From assembly GCF_040543805.1 (NCBI RefSeq), contig NZ_JBEUMS010000015.1, positions 1 through 64,000 on the forward strand: 64,000 bases of DNA. Direction: 5' to 3'. This document shows, piece after piece, positions 26,406 to 35,654 of the stretch; position 1 is the stretch's first letter; each line of letters opens with the position of its first letter. Below the pieces are notes generated by a model. That model ran no database searches. It had not been told where the DNA came from and saw nothing but the letters and a program-made list of their open reading frames with translations. The DNA is from Arcicella rosea. GTDB lineage: Bacteria > Bacteroidota > Bacteroidia > Cytophagales > Spirosomataceae. The position numbers and the translations under genes were made by a program.

Positions 26406-26436
26406 TTTGCTTGTGCCTAAATATTGTCTTATTTTG
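26406..26436 (+). promoter_or_regulatory. Promoter of the GT-C-like gene
   Basis: TTTG (26406-26409), 20 bp, TATTTTG (26430-26436; one base short of TAnnTTTG). The ATG at 26449 is so near that the transcript would have a very short leader. Confidence 0.45.
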
Positions 26437-26448
26437 CAAACCTAACGA

Positions 26449-27786
26449 ATGAAAAAATTGAAGTTTAAATTCCCTTTGTTCAGGACGAGTATCTCGTCGC
26501 AATCACCATCTTTCATTATTTTTTTACTATTTATTACATTCGTTTTTGCTACTTATTACTGTTTAATTACTCTTTGGAATTATACTCAGATTTCAGATTT
26601 CAAAAACTATTATGAAGAAGGCATTTTGTTTTTAAAAACTGGAAATATGTCTCCTCAATTTCTTTTCTTTCAAGCGCCTGGACATCCTTTTTTAATCAGT
26701 AAAATTTTTAACATCTTTGATTCTATTAATCCAGTAATCATTCAATTTCTTAATATCTGTCAATATATCACGGCAATTATTCTAACGCATTTCAGTTTCA
26801 AAACGCAATTTTCTTGGATAAAATATGTAGGAACGTTTAGCCTTTCCATCTGTGTGTCCTATTTAAGCTTAATGGGTTTTCTGGCGGCTGAGTTTAATTT
26901 TCTGTTCTTTTTTGTAATCGGTAATTTTCTATTAATCAGGTATTTGCAAAATGAAAATACTTTTGGTATTTTACCAAGAACTTTACTGATTTTAGCCATT
27001 GCATTTACTTTTGGCTTGGCACAGTTTGTTCGTCCTTTGAGTTTCTATTATTTATTATTTTTTGGATTTGGTCTTTTTTACCTGAAAGTAATTAGTAAAA
27101 AAACATTAATTCATAGCAGTAAAGCAACACTTAGGCAGTATGGACTTGTCTTTAGTTTATTCTTGTTTGTTGCCATGAATTTATACAGAAATATTTCTGG
27201 AAAATGGACTTATCAGCCTCCCCAAAACGGAATATGGAGTATTTATGTAGGATTCAATGCTAAAGCGAAAGGAAGTTATAATGCCGAAGATATTACGCAA
27301 TTCAAAAAAATTGCCGAACCACTTCATTGGAACGGGGAAGCTTTGCGAGCAATATTAAAACCAATAACGATTGAAAGAGTAAAAACCAATTGGCAAGCAA
27401 ACATTCGTCAATCGCAACAGCGAGCCATCCGTTTGTTAGTGCCTTATTTTACTTCCTATTGGTTTTTTGCAAAGGGAATTCCGCCGAGTAAAAACCCCAT
27501 TTGGATTTTATGGATGAAAGCAGTTTTCCTTTTATCCACTTTTACCGTTTTAATAAGTTATCTAAGTAATGGTATTTATCTTTTTAAGTTATTCCGAAAA
27601 AAGCATTTGAATACTATTGAAACCTTTGCCTTTTGTTCTTTAATCAGTACTTTTTTATATATTTTAATTCATGTATTTTGTTTAGAAATCCAGCCGAGAT
27701 ATGCTGCTCATTTGGTGTTTATTAATCTTTGGATTTTGCCTTTAAGCCTAGAAAATTTCATACAACCAAACCCGAAATTTCAATGA
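26449..27786 (+). CDS. Polytopic membrane protein, GT-C glycosyltransferase-like
   Basis: 445 residues with about 10 membrane segments. After the first segment comes the motif SDFKNYYEEG, whose early Asp resembles the DxD-like first-loop acidic residue of GT-C enzymes (PMT/ArnT type), and APGHPFLI. A polymerase (Wzy) role is an alternative, as no other Wzy candidate is in the operon. Its stop overlaps the ATG of the OmpA gene (ATGA), so the two are coupled. Confidence 0.7.
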   Translation: MKKLKFKFPLFRTSISSQSPSFIIFLLFITFVFATYYCLITLWNYTQISDFKNYYEEGILFLKTGNMSPQFLFFQAPGHPFLISKIFNIFDSINPVIIQFLNICQYITAIILTHFSFKTQFSWIKYVGTFSLSICVSYLSLMGFLAAEFNFLFFFVIGNFLLIRYLQNENTFGILPRTLLILAIAFTFGLAQFVRPLSFYYLLFFGFGLFYLKVISKKTLIHSSKATLRQYGLVFSLFLFVAMNLYRNISGKWTYQPPQNGIWSIYVGFNAKAKGSYNAEDITQFKKIAEPLHWNGEALRAILKPITIERVKTNWQANIRQSQQRAIRLLVPYFTSYWFFAKGIPPSKNPIWILWMKAVFLLSTFTVLISYLSNGIYLFKLFRKKHLNTIETFAFCSLISTFLYILIHVFCLEIQPRYAAHLVFINLWILPLSLENFIQPNPKFQ

Positions 27787-29537
27787 ATCGTCTTAGCTCG
27801 CTCTTATTTTTAATGGTATTGTGCTTTTACAATACTTCAGTGAATTTTGCCCAAGTACGCCGTTCATTAGGCCCACCAGTCAATCACCCAACATTTAATG
27901 AATACGCTCCTTCCATCAGCGCCAATAACAAAACCATGATTTTTGAAACCGATCGTGCTGGCGAAGGAAAATGGGAATTATATTACACCACAAAAAATGA
28001 AAAAAATAGATGGACGCCTCCTAAACCCATCGTGAATATCAATAAAATCGGGAAAGACAATGATTTAATCGGTGGACCATCTATTAGCTACGACGGAAAA
28101 ACCCTTTTCTTTTTTGCTTCTTTTGAAGGTGGGCAAGGCGATATGGATATTTATCACTCTACTTGGAACGGCACAGATTGGTCAGAACCAAAAACGTTTG
28201 GTAATAATATCAATACCAAAGCTTACGAAGGTTTTCCTTCGGTTTCTGCTGATGGAAAATCTATGTATTTTATTCGTGATAATTTTTCTAAAAGGAAAGA
28301 TAAAGCTCTGTGTTACACCATTTGGGTTTCTAAAAAACAAGATGATGAAACTTGGGGAGTTGCCGAAAAACTACCTGCACCCATCAATATGGATTGTGAG
28401 AAAGCACCTAGAATCATGGCTGATAACCGTACTTTGATTTTTAGTTCTGTCAGAAAAGATGGAGTAGGTGGTTTTGATTTGTATCAATCTTTTCAAGAAG
28501 ATGATGGCTCTTGGAGTACTCCTATTAATTTAGAATACATCAATACTGAAGAAGATGACCAATTTGCTTCTGTGTCGGCTGCTGGAGATTTAATGTATTA
28601 TCACACTGCAGGCGATATTTATACCGTAACGATTCCTGATAAATACCGAAAATATAAATTAGTAACCGTTGACGGAAAAGTAATTGATGCCATTACCAAA
28701 CAACCAATTGCTACAAAGTTGACGTCAAAAAGCTCCAACCCAAAAGAAAGAGCGATTAATACAGTTGTAGATGCCAACGGTTTGTTTTCTATGATTTATC
28801 GAGTTGGAAGTAAGTATGATGTAACGACTTCGCCATTGGCGGATTATTTGCCCTATCGTGGTAAAATGGACATGAGTACAGCCAAAGAAACCGATAATAT
28901 CGAGAAAAATATTGAGCTGATTCCAAAGAAATTAGTTTTCCAATTTCAGTTGCTTGATAAAGATACCAAAGCAATTTTGAAAGACCCAAAAGTAAAAGTA
29001 ATGGACGCTGAAACGAAACAGTTGTTAGAAGTAAAAGTGGATAAAGACATTGCCAATGTTACGCTTGAAATTGGCAAACTTTACAAATTTGCAGCCAATA
29101 CTTTAGGTTATTCATTTTTCTCACGCTCATTCAAGCCCGATACTGTTGATGCTTTTAAAGATAGATTGAAAAAAATACCTTTAGCAGTGTTGAAAAAAGA
29201 TGTAGTGGTACAATTACAAGATATTACTTTTGAAACTGGTAAAGCCGAATTAAAGCCTGAATCAGGAGAAGAATTAGACCGTTTGGTGGCTTTGTTGGAT
29301 GGTAATAAAACCATTAAAGTAGAAATATCAGCTCATACGGATGATGTTGGAAATGATGATGCCAACTTGAAACTTTCAGAAAAAAGAGCAAAAGCGGTGG
29401 TAGATTACTTAACGACTAAAGGCATCAAAGCCGACAGGATGATTGCAAAAGGCTATGGCGAAACGCAACCACTTGTCCCTAATGATACTGATGAAAATAA
29501 AGCAAAAAATCGTAGAGTGCAGTTTAAAATCAATTAG
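27783..29537 (+). CDS. OmpA family protein with PD40 propeller repeats
   Basis: 584 residues from MNRLSSLLF with a signal peptide ending at NFAQ. Residues of about 40-285 contain several WD40-like/PD40 repeats (APSISANNKTMIFETDR, GPSISYDGKTLFF, FPSVSADGKSMYF). A carboxypeptidase-regulatory-like region follows. The C-terminal OmpA domain (ELDRLVALL, ISAHTDDVGND, LSEKRAKAVVDYL, KNRRVQFKIN) binds peptidoglycan. The architecture resembles PorE-like cell-envelope proteins; the exact role is unknown. Confidence 0.9.
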   Translation: MNRLSSLLFLMVLCFYNTSVNFAQVRRSLGPPVNHPTFNEYAPSISANNKTMIFETDRAGEGKWELYYTTKNEKNRWTPPKPIVNINKIGKDNDLIGGPSISYDGKTLFFFASFEGGQGDMDIYHSTWNGTDWSEPKTFGNNINTKAYEGFPSVSADGKSMYFIRDNFSKRKDKALCYTIWVSKKQDDETWGVAEKLPAPINMDCEKAPRIMADNRTLIFSSVRKDGVGGFDLYQSFQEDDGSWSTPINLEYINTEEDDQFASVSAAGDLMYYHTAGDIYTVTIPDKYRKYKLVTVDGKVIDAITKQPIATKLTSKSSNPKERAINTVVDANGLFSMIYRVGSKYDVTTSPLADYLPYRGKMDMSTAKETDNIEKNIELIPKKLVFQFQLLDKDTKAILKDPKVKVMDAETKQLLEVKVDKDIANVTLEIGKLYKFAANTLGYSFFSRSFKPDTVDAFKDRLKKIPLAVLKKDVVVQLQDITFETGKAELKPESGEELDRLVALLDGNKTIKVEISAHTDDVGNDDANLKLSEKRAKAVVDYLTTKGIKADRMIAKGYGETQPLVPNDTDENKAKNRRVQFKIN

Positions 29538-29540
29538 GTT

Positions 29541-29585
29541 AAAAACAGAAAAGACTTCGCTACAAACGAAGTCTTTTCTGTTTTT
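29541..29585. terminator. Bidirectional terminator, 19-bp perfect stem
   Basis: The arms 29541-29559 and 29567-29585 are fully complementary (AAAAACAGAAAAGACTTCG) with a 7-base loop, with A and T tracts on both sides. It serves the converging genes ending at 29537 and 29599. Confidence 0.9.
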
Positions 29586-29598
29586 AAAACTCTACAAA

Positions 29599-30054
29599 TT
29601 ATTTCTTTCCACCAAAATGATAGCCAACACCTAACCAAGCTCTGAAAACACCACTTGTCCCATCATAATTTACATAAGGACTGAGTTCAAAATTGACACT
29701 CACTTTGGGTGCTTTCTCAAACGGATAAGCACGCATCCCAACACTTCCGAAATAACCTTTTACGACGTCTTGATTATCAACAATAGAAGCTACAATTCCA
29801 AAGTTTACTCCACCGCCCGCATAAATAAAGGCATTTTTAGTATAACCAAGATTAACCATCAATGCGGGTTCTGTATTCAATGAAGAAGTAAAAGAATTCA
29901 TCTGAAAACGAAAATCCATCCAAACTACTTTGGTTGGATTGGTAGCAATCGACAATTGACTATTGAAAGGATAATAACTAATGGCTTGCGCTTTGGCAGC
30001 GTAATTAATAAACTGAAAAGTAAGGATTAATAAAAATAGCTTAAGTAGTTTCAT
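29599..30054 (-). CDS. Small secreted protein, probable outer-membrane barrel fragment
   Basis: 151 residues with a signal peptide ending at AKAQA. Beta-rich with strands such as PALMVNLGYTKNAFIYAGGGV and a barrel-like ending GVGYHFGGKK. It is too short for most porins; an 8-strand barrel is plausible. No family name recognised. Confidence 0.7.
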   Translation of the reverse strand: MKLLKLFLLILTFQFINYAAKAQAISYYPFNSQLSIATNPTKVVWMDFRFQMNSFTSSLNTEPALMVNLGYTKNAFIYAGGGVNFGIVASIVDNQDVVKGYFGSVGMRAYPFEKAPKVSVNFELSPYVNYDGTSGVFRAWLGVGYHFGGKK

Positions 30055-30275
30055 GAATTTGATTGTTAGGTTTTATAGCTTTGAGCAATTAGCTTGTGGC
30101 TTATTATTTTGTTATAATATTTTATTTTTTTACTTCTGAGAATAACACATCTTAAACGATACCATTTCATTACCTCACAGATTTTAATCTGTAATATCAG
30201 CGGGTATAGTCTTCTCAACTAATCTAATTTTTGTAGTTTGAAGCTCTGCATTCCAAACTCAAAACTCTACACTCC
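30055..30275. other. 221-bp gap, nothing coding
   Basis: AT-rich. It holds isolated words like those in the arrays (GCTTTGAGCAATTAGCTTGTGG near 30078 and CTCAAAACTCTACACTCCTC near 30256) and a small palindrome ACAGATTTTAATCTGT near 30177. No gene or clear promoter seen. Confidence 0.4.
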
Positions 30276-31823
30276 TCAGTATCCTAATTCATTCAAAGCC
30301 GCTTTTGCTTTGTTGTCGATAGAGTTTTTGTACTCGTGTTTTTTGTAAGAAATAGCTTTTTCAAAATAGCTTTTTGCTTTTCCTTTTTCACCTTTTACTT
30401 GGTAAATATAGCCCAATTGTAAAGCCGAACTAGCACCAAAAGAAACAATTTGCTGTGCGGATAAAACAATTGCACGTTCATAAAAAGGAATTGCTTGTAG
30501 AATATTGTTTGACAGTTGAAAAATTCTTCCTTTTCGGTAGTTAAATTCCATTCGGTCTTGAATTTGTTCAAAATTACTTTCTGAATACTTCTCCAGAATC
30601 ATCAAAGCTTTGTCATAAAAACCGCCATCACATGCCAAACGAGCTTTCATCAGTACTTTCTGACTAATCGGTTTTTTAGGATTTAATGCTAAAAAGTTGT
30701 CTGCAAATTTGGTCGCAGCCTTGTCGGCTTCAACAATATTTTCGCCTACTAATTTTACTTTTTCTAAGAATACTCTTCCTTTGGCATCTTCATTATTCAA
30801 CCAATAACTTAAAAAGATTTTGTAATAAGTATCTTTCACAAAGTTAAAACCTTTATAATGAGCTAAAAAACTTTGAAAACCTTTTGATGCCAATTGATAT
30901 TGCCCTTTCTGCAATAAAATATCTGCTTTAAGATATTCAAGGAATGGGAAAGACAAGTACTCATTACTTTCTGGTCGATTTTCAAGAATGTTAAAAGCAA
31001 TTTCACTTTTCCCTTCTTTCATAAAAGTAGTTACGCCAAAAAACTGAAAGAGTAAATTATCTTGATGCTGACTAATAAATTGCTGAAACTCACTCAATTT
31101 TTTAGGATTGAATTTCAGGATATAAGCATGAACGACATAATCTAAAAATTGTGCTTCTTCTTTAAAAACACTGTCTTTATGAATCACATTTTGTAATTCA
31201 CTCAATCCTAGTTTAATATTTCCTTTCAGTCCAATCAGTTTAATTACCCATTGGTAGTTTTCGGGAGTAGAGCCAATTAAGATATGCAATAAACCGAGAG
31301 ATTTTTGATTGGGTAAAAAATTAGGAAATTCTTTGGCATTGGCATCCAGTAATTTGTAGGCTTTAATAATTTCCCAACTTCCTTTGGTTTCATGTCCGAA
31401 TTTTAGTTTTACAAAAGCTGAATGCAAATGAAGCTCTGCCAATAAAAAACGAAAGTAAGGTGATTTTTTATCAAGATTTTCAATCAAATCAATCCGTTCA
31501 TCTTGTTGATTGATAAACTTTTCATAGAGAGATTTATCTTCCGTAATCATCAATTCTATTAAATCAGCATAACTGTTTAGATAAACATTTATGCCATTTA
31601 CAGATTTATCATGTGCTAAAATACTTCTTCCATTGGCAATTTTCATTTTCAAGATTTCAGAGTAGGCTTTTTGCATGGTGCCATTCATTTCGAAATCTGA
31701 GGCTTTTCCCGAAGTAGTTATCAACAATAAAGTCATCCAAAAAGTAAGATGCATTTTCTTGGAAGCGTATTTTCTCAACCAAAGCTGAATCTTATCAATA
31801 TGGTTTGGAGGATTTTTTTTCAT
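30276..31823 (-). CDS. Exported TPR protein
   Basis: 515 residues, helical throughout with degenerate tetratricopeptide pairs; the clearest is near the C-terminus (IPFYERAIVLSAQQIVSFGASSALQLGYIYQ, then KGKAKSYFEKAISYK). A hydrophobic stretch at residues 24-42 serves as signal or anchor after a basic start; an internal ATG at residue 24 (MHLTFWMTLLL, 31754) is an alternative start. Such proteins scaffold periplasmic complexes. Partner unknown. Confidence 0.8.
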   Translation of the reverse strand: MKKNPPNHIDKIQLWLRKYASKKMHLTFWMTLLLITTSGKASDFEMNGTMQKAYSEILKMKIANGRSILAHDKSVNGINVYLNSYADLIELMITEDKSLYEKFINQQDERIDLIENLDKKSPYFRFLLAELHLHSAFVKLKFGHETKGSWEIIKAYKLLDANAKEFPNFLPNQKSLGLLHILIGSTPENYQWVIKLIGLKGNIKLGLSELQNVIHKDSVFKEEAQFLDYVVHAYILKFNPKKLSEFQQFISQHQDNLLFQFFGVTTFMKEGKSEIAFNILENRPESNEYLSFPFLEYLKADILLQKGQYQLASKGFQSFLAHYKGFNFVKDTYYKIFLSYWLNNEDAKGRVFLEKVKLVGENIVEADKAATKFADNFLALNPKKPISQKVLMKARLACDGGFYDKALMILEKYSESNFEQIQDRMEFNYRKGRIFQLSNNILQAIPFYERAIVLSAQQIVSFGASSALQLGYIYQVKGEKGKAKSYFEKAISYKKHEYKNSIDNKAKAALNELGY

Positions 31824-31920
31824 TTGATGCGTTGATTATTGTATAAACGGAATTTATGCAATAATATTTAAGGCAAATTGTTGGCAATCAGACCAAATCA
31901 TTCTGATGTAGCTAACATGA

Positions 31921-31954
31921 AAAAAGCCCATAACGTTGAGGTTACGGGCTTTTT
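31921..31954 (-). terminator. Terminator after zinc-ribbon gene
   Basis: 14-bp stem AAAAAGCCCATAAC/GTTACGGGCTTTTT with one mismatch and a 6-base loop, 20 bp beyond the stop at 31974. Confidence 0.8.
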
Positions 31955-31973
31955 GTCTTGCAAACCAAAAGGC

Positions 31974-32732
31974 TTATTTCTTAGAGATGAAAACAATATC
32001 TTCAACGTCTGCCAAAATACGTCCACAGTGTTCGCAAACAATAATTCTTTTCTTGTCTTTGATGTCAGCCTGACGTTGTGGTGGAACTGCACTAAAACAA
32101 CCTCCACAAGCACCACGTTTTACTAAAACAACTGCTAAACCATTTGGATAATTTCCACGCAATTTATCGTAAGGGCGTAATAAACGTTCTTCAACAAATT
32201 TCACAGCCTTATCACGGTTGTTCATTAATTTTTGTTCGTCTTCTTCGCTTTCAGCAATCAAAACATTTAATTCTTTCTTTTTTGCATCAAGGTCTTTTTT
32301 ACGAGTATTCAAACGAGTTTCTGTTTCAGAAACATCGTCTTTTTTATTCAAAATCTTGAATTCAAATTCACGAGTACGTTTGTCAGCCAATTCCATTTCA
32401 AGTTGTTGCAATTCAATTTCTTTTGAGATTGCATCATACTCACGGTTATTGCGCACATTCATTTGTTGGTCTTTGTACTTATTTACCAACTTTTCAGCTT
32501 CTTTTTTAGCATTACGGTTTTTTGTAATGTCTTCTTCCAAAATAGCGATTTCTTTGTTGAATTTGCTAATACGGGTTTCGATACCAGCAACTTCATCTTC
32601 CAAATCACGTACTTCTTCGGGTAAATCGCCTCGCATCTTTTTGATGCCATCCAAGGCTGAATCTATGTTTTGAAGCTTCAAAAGAGCTTCTAATTTCTGA
32701 GCAATGGTTGTTTCGGTTGCTACTGCTGCCAT
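31974..32732 (-). CDS. Coiled-coil protein with C-terminal zinc ribbon
   Basis: 252 residues, cytoplasmic. Residues of about 10-190 are a continuous coiled coil rich in Lys and Glu (EVAGIETRISKFNKEIAILEE). The C-terminus has a C4 zinc ribbon with CGGC and CEHCGR pairs and a PPQRQADI spacer (zf-RING_7 type). Family members may bind nucleic acid; function is not settled. It lies just downstream of the Nif3 gene on the same strand, an arrangement common in bacteria. Confidence 0.9.
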   Translation of the reverse strand: MAAVATETTIAQKLEALLKLQNIDSALDGIKKMRGDLPEEVRDLEDEVAGIETRISKFNKEIAILEEDITKNRNAKKEAEKLVNKYKDQQMNVRNNREYDAISKEIELQQLEMELADKRTREFEFKILNKKDDVSETETRLNTRKKDLDAKKKELNVLIAESEEDEQKLMNNRDKAVKFVEERLLRPYDKLRGNYPNGLAVVLVKRGACGGCFSAVPPQRQADIKDKKRIIVCEHCGRILADVEDIVFISKK

Positions 32733-32864
32733 TGGTTTTATTCGGTTTTATCTGTGTAACCGCTATCGGTATTAAGTTATTAGTTGAGATGGACTAATTA
32801 TCCTGCATTTTCAAGGAAAGATAATTAATCAATTTGAACCAATCACGAATCACTGATAACAAAA

Positions 32865-33962
32865 TCAAAAATACTGTACAGGGTTTGTATTGACCTGACT
32901 TTTGAGAACCGCAAAATTACTAAATTTTTCAGACAAATACCTAACAATTAACTCCTTTGTATAAACTTCTGACTCATAATGTCCTATATCACAGATAATA
33001 ATTTGATTTTCGGCATCAAAAAACTCGTGATACTTGTAATCTGCGGTAATAAAAACGTCAGCTCCTTGGCTAATTGCATCTTTCAATAAGAATCCGCCAG
33101 CTCCTCCACAAAGAGCAACTTTCTTAATTTCTTTGCCTAACAATGGCGTATGGCGAATTACTTTTAATGCCATTTTACTTTTCAGCATTGTTAAGAAGTC
33201 AATTTCAGATAAAGATTCTGCTAATGTTGCCACTACGCCAGAACCAACTTCTTGATTTTCGTTTTCAAGGACACTGACATAATAGGCTACTTCTTCATAA
33301 GGATGAGCAGATTTTAGTACTTTGATAATTTTAAATTCTTGATGAGCATCAAAAATTACTTCTATCCTATTTTCTATTACTTCTTCGGCTTCGTTCAAAG
33401 TACCAATTACTGGATTCGCATTGCCCGAAGGCGTAAATCTTCCCGTTCCTTCTACCGAAAAACTACAATTTTTATACTCACCGATTTGTCCAGCACCAGC
33501 TTCATGAAGTGCTTCTAATAATTTGGGAGCATTTTCAGTTGGCACAAACGTGACTAATTTCTTTAAGATTTGCTTTTTAGGCGAAAGAATTTTTACATTT
33601 TCCAAGCCTAATTTTTCGGCAATCATAAAATTCACACCACCTTTTACACTGTCCAGATTGGTATGTGTAGCATAAATGGCAATATCATTTTTGATGGCGA
33701 GCATCACCGCACGTTCTACATAATTTTTTCCATTAAAGCGTTTTAATCCTTTAAAAACAATTGGATGATGTGCCACAATCAAATTACAATCTCTTTTTAT
33801 CGCTTCATGAATAATTTCTTCGGTACAATCAAGCGTAATAAGTACACCAGAAACTGTAGTTTGTGGAGAACCAACGATTAATCCAGCATTATCATAACTT
33901 TCTTGATAAGCCAGTGGGGCGAGTTGCTCTAAATAATTGGTAATATCTTTGATGCTTGGCAT
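32865..33962 (-). CDS. Nif3-like dinuclear metal centre protein
   Basis: 365 residues. The N- and C-terminal Nif3 halves carry metal ligands in VAHHPIVFKG and THTNLD, and GGAGG plus the C-terminal H in DIGHYESE. Between them is the YqfO/CutA-like insertion (residues of about 130-230), so this is the long form. Sometimes called GTP cyclohydrolase 1 type 2, but that activity is not generally shown. Paired with the zinc-ribbon gene. Confidence 0.93.
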   Translation of the reverse strand: MPSIKDITNYLEQLAPLAYQESYDNAGLIVGSPQTTVSGVLITLDCTEEIIHEAIKRDCNLIVAHHPIVFKGLKRFNGKNYVERAVMLAIKNDIAIYATHTNLDSVKGGVNFMIAEKLGLENVKILSPKKQILKKLVTFVPTENAPKLLEALHEAGAGQIGEYKNCSFSVEGTGRFTPSGNANPVIGTLNEAEEVIENRIEVIFDAHQEFKIIKVLKSAHPYEEVAYYVSVLENENQEVGSGVVATLAESLSEIDFLTMLKSKMALKVIRHTPLLGKEIKKVALCGGAGGFLLKDAISQGADVFITADYKYHEFFDAENQIIICDIGHYESEVYTKELIVRYLSEKFSNFAVLKSQVNTNPVQYF

Positions 33963-33994
33963 GAGTACGAACGATTGAAAATTGGATACAGCCC

Positions 33995-34002
33995 CAAAAA
34001 TA
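33995..34002 (-). promoter_or_regulatory. Promoter -7 box for Nif3 gene
   Basis: Minus strand TATTTTTG, 33 bp before the start codon. No -33 TTG at the usual spacing. Confidence 0.4.
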
Positions 34003-34056
34003 GAAAAGGAGCAACAATATATTGCCCCTTTTTACGATTTGGTTTAGAAATTAAAT

Positions 34057-34776
34057 TTAATCTCGTTCAATTACGCTGCCTCCAGAAGTACTTCTTTCAA
34101 GTGTAGGATTTCCTCTGTAGCGCACATTGCTTCCCCCAGAAGCTGATACTCTCAAGAATCTTATCGTATTTACTCTTACTCTGCTTGCTCCTGAAACATC
34201 TAAATTTTGTTCGTCTGTAATAAAATTGAAATTGTTTACTTGAGATGCGCCAGAAACTGTACCGATAATTTTTTCTCCGTCGCCATACATTGATAATTGT
34301 GAAGCTCCTGAAACATCAAAAAACAGATTCTGAGCATCTAATTCTGTTTTTAATTGCGAAGATCCCGACAAATAAATGTTCAGATTTTTTGAAGAAAAAC
34401 CTTCGATGTATGAATTACTTGCCCCAGAGAAATCGACCATTCTTAAACTTGGCATCGTGATATTTATCACAACGTTATATCTACGATTTCTGTAATTCAC
34501 ATATTCGGCAAACAAAGTACCGTTACGAACATATACATTTAATTCATCAAGGTCGGTTTCATCGCCGATGACTTCAATGCGATAAGAACTTCCTTGAATT
34601 ACATTTACGTGGAAGCCATTTCCCATTTTTATTTGGTCAAAGTTTTTCAAGTAATAATAATCATGCTGTTCGTAATAAGCAGGAAGAGGGTCTTCTATGT
34701 GAACAAAACAAGAAGAAAGTGCCGAAAGCATAAATAATGAAATAGCGATTATTAAAGATTTTTGCGAGGTTTTCAT
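34057..34776 (-). CDS. GIN-domain (DUF2807) lipoprotein
   Basis: 239 residues. Signal peptide with lipobox Cys 23 (LSALSSCFV). The body is a right-handed beta-helix of repeated turns with the recurring motif SGAS (for example DFSGASNSYIEGF, VSGASQVNN, VSGASRVRV) and a closing TSGGSVIERD, typical of head-GIN-domain proteins. They are surface or periplasmic with an unknown ligand. Common in Bacteroidota. Confidence 0.9.
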   Translation of the reverse strand: MKTSQKSLIIAISLFMLSALSSCFVHIEDPLPAYYEQHDYYYLKNFDQIKMGNGFHVNVIQGSSYRIEVIGDETDLDELNVYVRNGTLFAEYVNYRNRRYNVVINITMPSLRMVDFSGASNSYIEGFSSKNLNIYLSGSSQLKTELDAQNLFFDVSGASQLSMYGDGEKIIGTVSGASQVNNFNFITDEQNLDVSGASRVRVNTIRFLRVSASGGSNVRYRGNPTLERSTSGGSVIERD

Positions 34777-34872
34777 ATAAATTGACAGTTTAAGTTTTAT
34801 GTTTGTGAAGTATAGACAATGAGATATTCTTTAACCCCCATAATCACTTTTGGATATTAAGACTTTAAATGA

Positions 34873-35451
34873 ATGACATCTAAAAATCTATATATCATTG
34901 CGGGATGTAACGGAGCAGGAAAAACAACTGCATCATTTTATATTTTACCTAATGTTCTTGATTGTAAAGAATTTATTAACGCTGATGAAATAGCCAAAGG
35001 ATTATCTCCATTTCAACCTGAAAAAGTAAGCCTTGAAGCTGGGAAAATAATGCTAAATAGAATTGATGAATTGTTAGCAAAGGATGTTGATTTCGCACTA
35101 GAAACTACACTTTCATCAAAAGCTTATGCTAAAACAATTAAAAAGGCACAAGAGAAAGGATACTTTGTAACACTGCTATTTTTTTGGTTGGAAAGCCCAG
35201 AACTTGCTAAACAAAGAGTGAAAATTAGAGTAAGTGAAGGAGGACATAATATTCCAGAAGATGTTATTGAAAGACGCTATGAACGTGGTCTTAAAAATCT
35301 TTTTGAAATTTACTTGCCTTTGTGCGACAATACAATGCTTTTTGATAACTCAGATAGAATGCCTATTTTAGTTATGAAAAAAGTAAAAGATGAAGAAGCT
35401 GAAATAATAGACTTTCAAAAATTTAAAAGTATTCAAAATGGAAAAGAATGA
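34873..35451 (+). CDS. Zeta-toxin-like P-loop kinase
   Basis: 192 residues. Walker A GCNGAGKTT at residues 11-19, then FINADEIAKGLSPF and ALETTLSS (substrate and base region) and the Arg-rich GGHNIPEDVIERRYERGLKNL lid. The family phosphorylates UDP-amino sugars in the classical epsilon-zeta system; many chromosomal members are uncharacterised. A 51-residue frame overlaps its 3' end by 14 bp and is a candidate antitoxin or partner. Confidence 0.88.
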   Translation: MTSKNLYIIAGCNGAGKTTASFYILPNVLDCKEFINADEIAKGLSPFQPEKVSLEAGKIMLNRIDELLAKDVDFALETTLSSKAYAKTIKKAQEKGYFVTLLFFWLESPELAKQRVKIRVSEGGHNIPEDVIERRYERGLKNLFEIYLPLCDNTMLFDNSDRMPILVMKKVKDEEAEIIDFQKFKSIQNGKE

Positions 35452-35593
35452 AATTTTAGCGTTACAAGATAAAATCGTTGAGGGTTTGAAAATCTCATCG
35501 AAAAAAATGATTGAAAATAAAAAAAAGAACAACGGCAAATTGGTTATTTTCAACAATAACCAAATCAAAACCATTAATGCGAAGAAAATTTAA
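35438..35593 (+). CDS. Small protein coupled to the zeta-toxin-like gene
   Basis: 51 residues starting MEKNEILALQ and ending QIKTINAKKI. The layout is an N-terminal helix (NEILALQDKIVEGLKISSKKMI), a Lys-rich turn, then a strand GKLVIFNNNQIKTI. From memory, proteobacterial zeta-like genes are followed by small proteins with the same plan (a GL-K helix, then ELV-x-x-GKI strand). ATG lies within the upstream gene, frame +1. Antitoxin role is inference. Confidence 0.7.
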   Translation: MEKNEILALQDKIVEGLKISSKKMIENKKKNNGKLVIFNNNQIKTINAKKI

Positions 35594-35654
35594 ACACCAA
35601 TTTTAAATTCACAACTCATTATTCACAATTCAGAACTATTACTTATATACTCCT

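Noticed and set aside
32218..32673. 151-codon frame opposite the zinc-ribbon gene
   Set aside because: Ser-rich mirror of the Lys/Glu coiled coil; the coiled coil and the C4 ribbon are clearly real.
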